From contig CAUYUJ010009415.1 in assembly GCA_963575745.1 (NCBI GenBank), positions 1-25,000 on the forward strand: DNA of 25,000 bases. The letters are read 5' to 3'. The notes under the pieces are model-generated. The model was not told the DNA's origin. It worked only from the letters and a program-made list of their open reading frames with translations, and did not search any database. The translations under genes were made by a program, and so were the position numbers. This stretch comes from Prorocentrum cordatum (Eukaryota; Sar; Dinophyceae; Prorocentrales; Prorocentraceae). This document shows, piece after piece, positions 9,380 to 18,008 of the stretch (the first letter of the stretch is position 1; each line of letters begins with the position of its first letter).

Positions 9380-9501
9380 GGCCGCCGGAGGGCTTGCGGA
9401 AGCAGCTGGAGCAGTTTGCCACGCGCACGAAACCTTGCAGGAGGGAGCCGGCGGCCCTCGCCAGGGAGCTGAGCTTCACCGAGTTTATCCGCGAGGCTTG
9501 A
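9380..9501 (+). CDS. Candidate 3'-terminal exon, unknown protein
   Basis: A pyrimidine-rich TTTTTCCTGGCAG precedes an open segment ending at TGA 9499-9501. Its protein is non-repetitive and helix-rich: PPEGLRKQLEQFATRTKPC, then REPAALARELSFTEFIREA and stop. Third positions are strongly G/C. In frame, a TAA at 9337-9339 closes the sequence upstream, so the coding part must begin after it, and AG at 9378-9379 is the best acceptor. The first two exon bases complete a codon begun in an upstream exon. That exon was not found, and the 90 bp array occupies the presumed intron. The family is not recognised. Confidence 0.6.
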
Positions 9502-9564
9502 CCTGCGGAGCGGCCCGCCCGAGCCTCGCCGTCTCTCGACGGTCTGACTGTGTGGCCTCGCGCC

Positions 9565-9815
9565 GCGGGCGACCCGCGCGCGTCGCTTGGACCCCTTTTC
9601 GGGGCGACCAGCGCGCGTCGCGGGAATTCCGCGCTGCGATCTGCCCAGAGCCTCGCTCGCCCCCGTCGTCGCTCTGCCCAGCGGCCACAGCCTTGCCCGC
9701 TATCAGTCAGCCAGCTAGATCTCTCTGCTCCGCGCAGCGGACGACCCGCGCGCGTCGCCGGGACCCCTCCGGGGAGACCAACGCGCGTCGCGGGGACTCC
9801 GTGCGGCGCCGCGCC
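9565..9815. repeat. Two copies of a GACCCGCGCGCGTCGC repeat
   Basis: Segments at about 9568-9630 and 9738-9800 share GACCCGCGCGCGTCGC, then GGGACCCC/TGGACCCC, CGGGGAGACCA/CGGGGCGACCA and CGCGCGTCGCGGG. Both lie in the presumed 3' flank of the exon ending at 9501. Short inverted GGACCCC...GGGG stems are present in each. Confidence 0.65.
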
Positions 9816-10014
9816 CGCAGCCCTGGACATGGGCGCGCACGGGCAAAGAGGGAGAACAAAAAACGGGAAGGAAACGGGCGCGATCCTCGTGAGGAGCGTG
9901 CCGACATGGGCGTCGCGGCGTGCGGGCGCTGCTGTCGGGGTTCCAAGGGAAGTTTCCTGCAGCGGCCACGCTTGGCGTCACGAGTACTCAGGGTCAGGCA
10001 TACCTGAACCATTC

Positions 10015-10165
10015 ACATTCGTATTTACATACATATAAATATATATATGTGTATGCACACCAGGCGCGGCGGTGCTCGCATTCATGCGAATATACACATT
10101 CGCACGCAGACTCAGTCACACTCAGACTCACTCACGCTCAGATGCACCCGCGCTCAGTCTCTCGT
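10015..10165. repeat. AT dinucleotide and CACTCAGACTCACTC-type simple repeat
   Basis: A short (AT)n run at about 10030-10050 is followed by an imperfect pentamer/hexamer repeat of ACTCA/GACTCA at 10100-10160. The same ACTCAGACTCACTCACACTC theme recurs at 10805-11012 and briefly at 15357-15395. Confidence 0.7.
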
Positions 10166-10203
10166 AATTAGACCTACCGTCTTCGCTCGTGTTGTGTACC
10201 CCG

Positions 10204-10255
10204 CCACGCAATTCGGCGCACCCCTCATACGGTTCGTGCCCTCATAGGGAGCGCC
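10204..10255 (+). repeat. Solitary partial unit of the 90 bp repeat
   Basis: GGCGCACCCCTCATACGGTT followed by CGTGCCCTCATAGGGAGCGC matches the junction region of the tandem units at 8520-9360. It shows that this family is also dispersed. Confidence 0.65.
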
Positions 10256-10324
10256 AACGAAGAAAATGTTCACAATTGCGGTACTCACAACTGCATATGG
10301 TTGGGTCCTTCGCCAAGCTAATTG

Positions 10325-10570
10325 TTCTGCGGTTCGATGCGCCAACGGACCGAACTCACCGCCCCCCCTGTGCCCCCCCCCTTTGCCAGGTCCCGAAGGG
10401 TGCCCAGCGATGGCTTCTCCGGGACCGCTCCGGCGGGGCACCCAGGCCGCCAAAGATGTTCCCGGGATGCCTCCCCAGGCAGCCCGGGAGCATCGCCCGA
10501 CTGCGGCCCAATGGGGCCCCAAGACGGCCTGAAGAGGTCCCCAAGACTGCCCGGAAGGAGTTCCAGGGGG
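10325..10570 (-). repeat. Dispersed repeat copy B plus degenerate minisatellite
   Basis: The first 75 bp are the inverted counterpart of 8235-8315. From about 10400 the sequence becomes a degenerate CCCCAAGA/GGCCC-rich region related in style to 5818-5905 and 16205-16470. On the minus strand it reads as runs of Leu, Gly and Trp. Confidence 0.5.
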
Positions 10571-10804
10571 CACCCCCCCGCATTGTTCTTGTCCGCCGGC
10601 GGCGAGGCGGACGCAGTCTGCACCAGTGTGACGCTGCACAGGGGCAACGAAGAGCGAACTGACCGGCATGCAGGAGAGGGGGAAGGAGGAAGGGAGCGGC
10701 CGCGCCAGACCCCCCCCCACACTGGGGCCCGAAAGTATCAAAGGCATCGGTCATCTCAGATCCAGAATCGGGGGTTGCTGTTATTGGCGCCGTCTCCCCC
10801 CTCC

Positions 10805-11012
10805 CAGTGAGCACCCAGACTTACTCGCACGCAGACGCACACACACACATCCACACACACACACACACGCACACTCGTGCAGCCTCCTCACTCCTTCTCA
10901 GACTCACTCGAACCAGCACTCAGGCTCACTCATCCAGACCCTCTCACACTGAGCCTCACCCACGCTGGAACGCTCACACGCAGACTCACTCACACTCAGA
11001 CTCGCTAAGATT
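10805..11012. repeat. (CA)n and CACTCAGACTC imperfect repeat
   Basis: A CA run (about 10838-10870) is flanked by imperfect ACTCAGACTCACTC repeats. Their histidine/threonine-rich translations are not considered genes. Confidence 0.8.
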
Positions 11013-11038
11013 GTGCCGGATGTTTGGAAGCTGGTGAT

Positions 11039-11057
11039 TTACGGGCGCAGCCCGTAA
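11039..11057. other. Perfect 8 bp stem hairpin
   Basis: TTACGGGC, loop GCA, GCCCGTAA. It lies about 55 bp before the 36 bp satellite begins. Its function is unknown, and it could be the edge of a small element. Confidence 0.5.
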
Positions 11058-11109
11058 TTTGATTCTCGCGAGGTAGACACTGACAGACTGAACTGAACCA
11101 CCAGGCCGT

Positions 11110-13930
11110 TAGATGGCAGTTTTATTTCCGCGGGTGAGGATATTTCGGGTGGCAGTTTTAAGCCAGCGGGTGAGGATATCTCGGGTGGCAGTAGTTTTAA
11201 GCACAGCGGGGAGAGGATATTTCGGTGGCAGTTTTAAGCACCCAGCGGGTGAGGATATCCGGGCGTGCAGTTTTAAGCCAGCGGATGTGAGGATAGTCTC
11301 GGGTGAGGATATTTCGGTGGCAGTTTTACGCCAGGGGTGAGGATATTTTCGTGGTGGCAGGTTGAGCCAGCGGGTGAGCATATTTCGGTGGCAGTTCTAA
11401 GCCAGCGGGTGAGGATATCTCGGGTGAGGATATTTCGGTGGCAGTTTTAAGCCAGCGGGTGATGGTATTTCGGGTGGCAGGTTTAAGCCAGCGGGTGAGG
11501 ATATCTCGGGTGGCAGTTTTAAGCCAGCGGGTGAGGATATTTCGGGTGGCAGTTTTAAGCCAACGGGTGAGGATATCTCGGGTGGCAGTTTTAAGCCAGC
11601 GGGTGGGAATATTTGGGTGGCAGTTTTAAGCCAGCGGGTGGGACTATTTGGGTGGCAGTTTTAAGCCAGCGGGTGAGGATGTCGGTGGCAGTTTAAGCCC
11701 CAGCGGTGTGTGGAGGATGTTTCGGTGGCAGTTTTAAGCCAGCGGGCTGAGGGATATCTCGGGTGAGGATATTTCGGTGGCAGTTTTATTTCCGCGGGTG
11801 AGGTTATGTCGGTGGCAGTTTTAAGCCAGCGGGTGGGGATGTTTCGGTGGCAGTTTTAAGCCAGCGGGCGAGGATATTTCGGATGAGGATCATTTCGGGT
11901 GCAGGTTAAGCAGCTGGGTGAGCGAATCCCGGGTGGCAGGTTAAGCCAAACGGGTGAGGATATTTCGGGTGGCAGTTTTTAAAGCCAGGCGGGCGAGGAT
12001 CATTGCGAGTGGTCAGTTTTTAAGCCAGCGGGTGATGAGGAATTTCGGGGGGTGGCAGTTTAAGCGCCAGCGGGTGAGGATGTTTCGGTGGCAGTTTGTA
12101 AGCCAGCGGGTGAGCATAGCTCGGGTGAGGATATCTCGGGTGGCAGTTTTAAGCCAGCGGGTGAGGATATTTCGGGTGGCAGTTTTAAGCCAGCGGGTGC
12201 GGATATCTCGGGTGGCAGTTTTAAGCCAGCGGATGAGGATATTTCGGGTGGCAGTTTTAAGCCAGCGGGTGAGGATATCTCGGGTGGCAGTTTTAATCCA
12301 CCGGGTGAGGATATCTCGGGTGGCAGTTTTAAGCGCCAGCGGGTGAGGATATTTCGGTGGCAGTTTTAAGCCAGCGGGTGAGAGGACTTATTTCGGTGGG
12401 CAGTTTTAAGCCAGCGCGTGAGGATATTTCGGTGGCAGTCTTAAGCCAGCGGGTGAGGATATCTCGGGTGGCAGTTTTAAGCCAGCGGGTGAGAATATTT
12501 GGGTCGCAGTTTTAAGCCAGCGGGTGAGGATATTTCGGTGGCAGTTTTAAGCCGGCGGGTGAGGATATTTCGGGTGGCAGTCTTAAGCCAGCGGGTGAGG
12601 ATATCTCGGGTGGCAGTTTTAAGCCAGCGGGTGAGAATATTTGGGTGGCAGTTTTAAGCCAACGGGTGAGGATATCTCGGGTCGCAGTCTTAAGCCAGCG
12701 GGTGAGGAATATCTCGGGTGCAGTTTCTGCTCTAAGCAGGCGTGTGAGGATATCTCGTGTGGGGTGGCAGTTTTTTAAGCCAGCGGGGTGAGAATATTTG
12801 GGTGGCAGTTTAAGCCAGCGGGGAGGTATTCGGGTGGCGTTTTTAATTAAGCCAGTGGTGAGCATATTGCGGTGGCAGTGTTATTTTAAGCCAGAGGGTT
12901 GAGGGATATTCTGTGGCCGTTTAAGCGCCAGCGGGAGGATGTATTCGTTGCAGTTTTTTAAGCCAGCGGGGGTGAGGATTTGGGTGAGGATTTTCGGTGG
13001 CAGTTTTTACGCAGCGGAGAGTGAGGATATTCGGGTGGAAGTTTTACGCAGCGGGTCGTGAGGATATCTAGCGTGGCAAGTTTTAAGCCAGCGGGTGAAG
13101 ATCTTTCGGTTGAGGATATTTCGGGTGGCAGTTTTAAGCCAGCGGGTGAGGATATCTCGGGTGGCAGGTTTAAGCCAGCGGGTGAGGATATCTCGGGTGG
13201 CAGTTTTACGCCAGCGGGTGAGGATATCTCGGGTGGCAGTTTTAAGCCAGCGGGTGAGGATATTTCGGTGGCAGTTTTAAGCCAGCGGGTGAGCATATCT
13301 CGGGTGAGGATATTTCGGTGGCAGTTTTACGCCAGCGGGTGAGGATATTTCGCGTGGCAGTTTTACGCCAGCGGGTGAGGATATCTCGCGTGGCAGTTTT
13401 AAGCCAGCGGGTGAAGATATTTCGGATGAGGTTATTTCGGGTGGCAGTTTTATGCCAGCGGGTGAGGATATCTCGGGTGGCAGGTTTAAGCCAGCGGGTG
13501 AGGATATCTCGGGTGGCAGTTTTAAGCCAGCGGGTGAGGATATTTCGGGTGGCAGTTTTAAGCCAGCGGGTGAGGATATTTCGGTGGAAGTTTTAAGCCA
13601 GCGGGTGAGGGCCTCTGGTGAGGAATTTGGGGGCAGTTTAAGCCAACGGGTTGAGGATATTCGGGTGGCCAGTTTTAAGCCAGAGGGTGAGGATATTCGC
13701 GTGGCAGTTTTTAAGCCAGCGGGTGAGGATAGTTTTAAGCCAGCGGGTGAGGAATTTCGGTGGCAGTTTTAAGCCAGCGGGTGAGGATATTTCGGTGGCA
13801 GTTTTAAGCCAGCGGGTGAGGATATCTCGGGTGGCAGTTTTAGGCCAGCGGGTGAGTATATCTCGGGTGAGGATATTTCGGTGGCAGTTTTAAGCCAGCG
13901 GGTGAGGATATTTCGGGTGGCAGTTTTAAG
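11110..13930 (+). repeat. 2.8 kb satellite of 35/36 bp units, about 75 copies
   Basis: The unit is GGTGGCAGTTTTAAGCCAGC followed by GGGTGAGGATATCTCG (36 bp). The variant GGATATTTCGGTGG is 35 bp. Some places carry an extra half unit (GTGAGGATATCTCGG before GGTGAGGATATTTCGG), near 11290, 11410, 11752, 12115, 13290 and 13855. Variant units such as GCAGGTTTAAGCC recur together with the same neighbours (about 11477, 13163, 13481), which suggests block duplication within the array. Mixed 35/36 bp lengths keep changing the frame, and the frame used by the downstream helicase has TAA in each unit, so the array is not coding. Units between 11880 and 13080 contain many indels. The array ends exactly at the helicase exon. 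Confidence 0.95.
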
Positions 13931-14307
13931 CCACGATGCACAAGTCCCAGGGCATGACAATTCCTTGTGTTGCTGCAAACTTGGGCGACACGGAAATGCA
14001 TCTGGGCGGTACGTTTACCGTCTTGTCTCGGGTGCCTGCCTTGACTGGTCTTGCTTTGGAACGTGGCTTGAATTTCGACCGGTTGGCCAAGATCAACCAG
14101 AGCCGGTCTTTGTTGGCACGGAAAGAATACGAAGCTGCGAAATGGCCACCGCTCGAAGCCAATGCGCTTCGACATTTTCAGTCGGTCCTTGCAGAGCTGT
14201 TGCTGAAACGGGGGTCTCCCGAAGCAGCTGTGCTGGACACGATCGGCGGCTTGGCCGAAACAGCAGCTGAGCAATTGTCACTGCCTGACTTCACTGCGGA
14301 ACTGTGA
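13931..14307 (+). CDS. Last exon of a PIF1-like DNA helicase
   Basis: The exon encodes the C-terminal RecA-like part of a PIF1-family (SF1B) helicase, an ATP-dependent 5'-3' DNA unwinding enzyme. ATMHKSQGMTIPCVAANLG (from 13933) matches the conserved T-x-H-K-S-Q-G segment. GGTFTVLSRVPALTGLALE matches the following motif, where the Arg in LSRV is the usual arginine finger. About 75 further residues end at TGA 14305-14307. In frame, a TAA lies at 13927-13929 inside the last satellite unit, so translation cannot come through the array. The exon probably starts at the TTTTAAG/CC acceptor that the satellite unit itself supplies. The Walker A and B exons are not in the visible upstream sequence. 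Helitron transposases also carry PIF1-type helicases, so a mobile origin cannot be excluded. Confidence 0.85.
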
Positions 14308-14440
14308 GCACTTTCTAGGGTGGAAACGCTGCGCAATCATCGTGGCGGCGACGGCCGGTGCCATTTCTACCATAATTTCTACCGGGAGAGTGCGGAAGGG
14401 CTCTCGCACGGGGGCGGCTTGTGCAGTTTGAGCAGAGATG
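14308..14440. other. Presumed 3' flank of the helicase exon
   Basis: Short non-repetitive sequence after the helicase stop. No polyadenylation signal is claimed. Confidence 0.4.
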
Positions 14441-14495
14441 GCACCCACGACGAAGAGGAGGGGGCAGGAGCAGGAGGAGGAGGAGGAGGAGGAGC

Positions 14496-14533
<38 letters not shown>

Positions 14534-15000
14534 CATGATGATCATGATGATCATGGTGCTGATGCTGAGGAGGACGATGATGATGATGATGATGATTAGG
14601 ATGAGGATGAGGATGAGGATGAGGATGATGACGATGAGGATTATGACGGCGGGGATGAGGCGATGGAAGGAGGACGAGGGAGGAGGAGGGGTGGAAGGAG
14701 GGCACGGAGATCGTGGAAAGGGTGCTCGCAAGGAGAGTGGCAAGGGGAAGAGGAAGGCGCTGGACGAGGAGGCCGACGAGGAGGAAGGAGGCGGAGGACA
14801 AGGCAAGAGGCGGCGGGAGGAGGATTTCATTGAAAATGGACGACGGGGGGGGGGAGATCAGCTCGAGGGCGGAGGACGCGGACGGGATGAGGAGGCGGCA
14901 GAAGGGAGGAGGTGGAAGTGGAGGAGTCGTAGGAGGAGGAGGAGGAGGTGGAAGAGGAGGAGGAGGAGGAAGAGGAGGGAGGAACCGAGAAGAGCTCTGT
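14440..15000. repeat. Mixed GGA, GAT and GAGGAT simple-sequence region
   Basis: GGA/GCA repeats (to about 14498) are followed by a nearly pure (GAT)n with GATCAT variants (14500-14650) and then degenerate purine-rich GGA sequence. Translations are poly-Met/Asp/Glu/Arg on plus and poly-His/Ser/Pro on minus. No gene is supported. Confidence 0.9.
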
Positions 15001-15478
15001 GCTCGGCGCGGGCATCCAGCCGCCACGCGATGCATCATCTGCATGGTCGGCCCAGCCGACGGCTACGCCTCCAGCGAGGTGCTGCGCCCGTATATATGCT
15101 CGCCCCTTGGCGTGGGGCTGGCGGGGGGCCAAGGGGCGAGCTGTCCGGTGATTTTTCATTAATGAGTGCGCGCGCGGTTTTATTTGACAGGGGTGAAGGG
15201 GGGCGAGCGATGCTGTTTTGGTCGGGATGGCATGGGTTCATATATTTGAAATGCGCGACGGGGCAGAGTCACTTGTAAAATGCATTATCCAAGGGGGCGC
15301 GATAAACCTGAGAGCGGGAGGGGGGTATCCGAATTCCCATACAGAACAAGGAGAAACTCAGACCCACTCAGACTTACAACACTCGTACTCATGATCAGAC
15401 CCCCCCCTGGAGCACGGGAGGCGCGCGGGTCGAGAGGAAGGCGCGCGGGAGCGCGCAAGGAGGACGCGAATGGTGCTC
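15001..15478. other. Spacer with a strong hairpin
   Basis: Non-repetitive sequence of mixed composition with no convincing coding frame. It contains the 15098-15141 hairpin and a short CACTCAGACTT-type repeat at 15357-15395. Confidence 0.4.
15098..15141. other. 13 bp perfect inverted repeat (hairpin)
   Basis: GCTCGCCCCTTGG and CCAAGGGGCGAGC are separated by an 18 bp G-rich loop. It could be a structural element or the core of a small fold-back element. No poly-T follows it and no function is inferred. Confidence 0.7.
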
Positions 15479-15603
15479 GCCATCGCTCGGATGTCCCTTC
15501 CCTGTGTCTTTTTCGGCTTCGTGCGTGGCTTTTTCGCCAAAGGATCAAGGATGCTCCTCGAAGGTCCTCGCCGGAGGAAAAATGCACACGTCCGAGCGAT
15601 GCC
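15479..15603 (+). mobile_element. 125 bp inverted-repeat element, copy 2
   Basis: The ends GCCATCGCTCGGATGT (15479-15494) and ACGTCCGAGCGATGCC (15588-15603) are inverted repeats with two mismatches. Long stretches match 4705-4832 in the same order, for example CTTCCCTGTGT, TTCGTGCGTG, GGATGCTCCTCGA and GGAAAAATGCACACGTCCGA. Overall identity is roughly 85 percent by eye. The flanks differ from copy 1, except for a few bases just outside each end (GTGCT on the left, AAG on the right). These might belong to the element. No target-site duplication is evident. Confidence 0.82.
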
Positions 15604-15649
15604 AAGGCTGGAGAAGGTTGGCGAGGAGGCTGTCCTGGCCCCGCTTGCC

Positions 15650-15728
15650 GCCTCCTCCTCCTCCTCCTCCTCCTCCTCCTCCTCCTCCTCCTCCTCCTCC
15701 TCCTCCTCCTCCTCCTCCTCCCTCTCCT
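15650..15728. repeat. (CTC)n microsatellite
   Basis: Almost pure CTC for about 75 bp on the plus strand, immediately downstream of the second inverted-repeat element. Confidence 0.97.
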
Positions 15729-16204
15729 CCCCCCCTGCGTTGTGCTGCCGCATGACCCTTTCTTATTCCGACTCGTGACCTCATCACGACCGCTGTGGTT
15801 GCTGATCCTACTTTTGCTCGTAGCACGAGGACTCGCAGTATCGATATGCCCATGCCTTACTCTGCGCACTGGTACCACTGCTTTCGTAGTGTTGGGCATC
15901 ACCAGCGCTGTGTGCACTAGCACTACGTGCAGACTTGGAACCAGCGATGGAAATCCCACCAGCCCTCTGGGCGTCGGTGGTTTAAGGAGTTTCCTCTTCC
16001 ACCCCTCCTTCTTCCCCTTCGGGGAGGGGTTTACCCCTCCCCCTACCCCCTCCCCACTGACCTGGACAGGGGGTTCCGCGGCGCGTTGGAGCGCCCAAGA
16101 CGGCCTCGGCGAGGAAGCCAAAATCATTGATTTTACCATGGTTTCGGCCCCATTTTGGCCTTCTGAGGGGGGGGCTGAAATTTAGGAACCCCCCTTCTTT
16201 GATG
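15729..16204. other. Spacer without a supported gene
   Basis: One plus-strand frame stays open through this stretch (part of 15280-16185), but its open extent depends on the CTC tract and it shows no domain. GGGGGGGGCTGAAATT at about 16167-16182 resembles GGGGGGGGCTAAAATT at about 5606-5621. Confidence 0.4.
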
Positions 16205-16470
16205 GATTTCCTCCACGATGGCCGCAAGAGGCCCCCAGGATGCCCCAAGAGGCCGCAGGATGGCCCCAAGATGGCCCCACGAGGCCCCCCAAGAGGCCCC
16301 CAGGAGGCCCCCAAGAGACCCCCAAGAGGCCCCAAGAGACCCCCCAGAGGCACCCAAGGTGCTCCCAGAGGCCCCAAGATGGCCCCAAGAGGCCCCAAGA
16401 GGCCCTCAGGAGGCCCCAAAGAGGATTCCGAACGGCCCACAGAGGCCCCCCCGAGGCGGCCAAGACGCCG
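16205..16470 (-). repeat. GGCCCCAAGA-type minisatellite
   Basis: Irregular units built from GAGGCCCCAAGAGG, CCCCCAAGA and ATGGCCCCAAGATGG. On the minus strand they translate to repeated LGGLLGASWG and LGPSWG-like strings in more than one frame. Related but shorter tracts lie at 5818-5905 and 10400-10570. I do not treat it as protein-coding, because three frames are open and the units are irregular. Confidence 0.8.
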
Positions 16471-16553
16471 AAAAGCCCCTCAGGACGACCCTCTACTCGC
16501 CTGGGCGTCGTTTCTGGACGGGCTGGTGGGAATATATTTTTTTACAGCCGCAG

Positions 16554-16694
16554 GCGGAAGCGCCGGCGGCGGGCGGTGCGTCTAGAATTCCTCATGTGGG
16601 CGTGGCTTCGGAGCTTCACCAGACGAGCCGACGACGACAAGTTGGACGACGCTTTCACCGCCGAAGCCACATACCCACTCTTGGCTGCCTGAAG
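16554..16694 (+). other. Possible exon after a strong splice-acceptor-like site
   Basis: ATATATTTTTTTACAG (ending 16553) is a good 3' splice-site match. The following 140 bp is open in more than one frame, with different plausible endings (for example ADDDKLDDAFTAEATYPLLAA then stop at 16690-16692), so no frame is chosen. The segment also contains an imperfect inverted repeat, GTGGGCGTGGCTTCGG (about 16597) against CCGAAGCCACATACCCAC (about 16660), which may be the real reason for its appearance. Confidence 0.25.
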
Positions 16695-16704
16695 GATGAG
16701 CCCG

Positions 16705-16789
16705 AGGAGGAGGAGGAGGAGGAGGAGGAGGAGGGGGAGAGGGGAGGAGAAGGAGGAGGATCGCATATATCTATATATATATATATATG

Positions 16790-16830
<41 letters not shown>
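16705..16830. repeat. GGA tract followed by (TA)n microsatellite
   Basis: GAGGAGGAG at 16705-16760 is followed by nearly pure TA to 16830. Translations are poly-Glu and Ile-Tyr runs and are spurious. Confidence 0.95.
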
Positions 16831-16831
<1 letters not shown>

Positions 16832-17039
16832 GCGATTGGCCGGCGACTGCGAGCTCGCACGCTCCTGAGGGGCGGGCTGGGGCCCCCGAGCCCCGATCGG
16901 CGAGGACTGGGCGATCGAGGGGCCGATGCCTCCCCCCCCCTTGGGCCAGCCCTCTCCCCCTCTTCCCCCAGGCCGGGCGCAGCGCCTCGTCCCCCTCACT
17001 CCAAGGGCCCCGCCCTGCTTCCTCTTCTCCCTCGCCGCC
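16831..17039. other. GC-rich spacer
   Basis: Unique GC-rich sequence with several C runs between two simple repeats. No coding evidence. Confidence 0.4.
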
Positions 17040-17290
17040 ACGCTCCCTTACTGGATCCTCCTCCTCCCAAGCCTCCTCCCCCTCCCCCTCCCCCCCCCTC
17101 CCTCCCTCCCTCCCTCCCTCCCTCCTCCCTCCTCCGTTGTCCCTCTTCCGTCCTCCCTCTTCCCTCCTGCTTCTCCTCCTCCTCTTCTTCCTCCTCCTCC
17201 TCCTCCTATCCTCCTCCTCCTGCTCCCCCCATTTTCCTCCTCCTCCTCCTCCTCCTCCTCCTTCTCCCCCTCCTCCTGCTCCTCCTCATC
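17040..17290. repeat. CCT/CTC tract
   Basis: CCTCCC and CTC repeats on the plus strand, lying directly 5' of retroelement copy 2, just as a GGA/CTC tract lies 5' of copy 1. Confidence 0.93.
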
Positions 17291-17324
17291 TTCAGCCTGA
17301 ACAACAATTGGAGGCGAAGAACGA

Positions 17325-17926
17325 ACGGAAGGCTGCCTTAGGGGGTCGAGCAACTACGGCGACTGACATCGACAACCTCGGACCCAGGAACATGGCCATG
17401 CTATCAGACGAGAATCTCACGGCCTTCGGCATTGTCATGAGTGTGGCGGAGAAGAGTGGTGAAGCTGCCGCAACAGATGACCACCACCATCATGCTTAGG
17501 TGACCCAAGCCAGAAGGTGGACATAGTTTCATCGGTCTCTGGACAGAAACGTTCGGGATCTACAACAAGTGCAGGAAGCCAGATCAAGATGTTTGGCGGG
17601 CAGCGAATCGGAAAAACTAGCAACAAACAACAACGGGTTGAAGCTCGGAAAGGGCATTATGGATTCAACCTCTCTCGGCTGAAACAGGCATAACGCTCAA
17701 TACACATTATGTGGCGGTGATGCTGGACCTGAAGAAAACCTTCGAGAAGACAGCGCATGCTAAGCTGTGGCAAATTAGCTGTTGGTATGACTTCAACCAA
17801 GGGAGGCTAATAGTGCTCATCAAGTCTTTTGCTGGACGGCGTGCATTTCGGGTCGTCAACGTGATAATTATGCATACTTACGGCAGTTAATGATGGAGTC
17901 ATCGATGGGTGCACCTTCGCGACCAC

Positions 17927-18008
<82 letters not shown>

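Noticed and set aside
10335-10350. GGTTCGATGCG as a tRNA or SINE B box
   Set aside because: No A box at suitable distance, no cloverleaf, and the match to GGTTCGANTCC is incomplete.
11110-13930. CRISPR-like array or repeat protein (SGGSFKPAGEDI)
   Set aside because: Units are directly adjacent with no unique spacers, and mixed 35/36 bp lengths shift the frame every few units.
15098-15141. Rho-independent terminator
   Set aside because: The hairpin is strong but no T run follows, and the window is eukaryotic in character.
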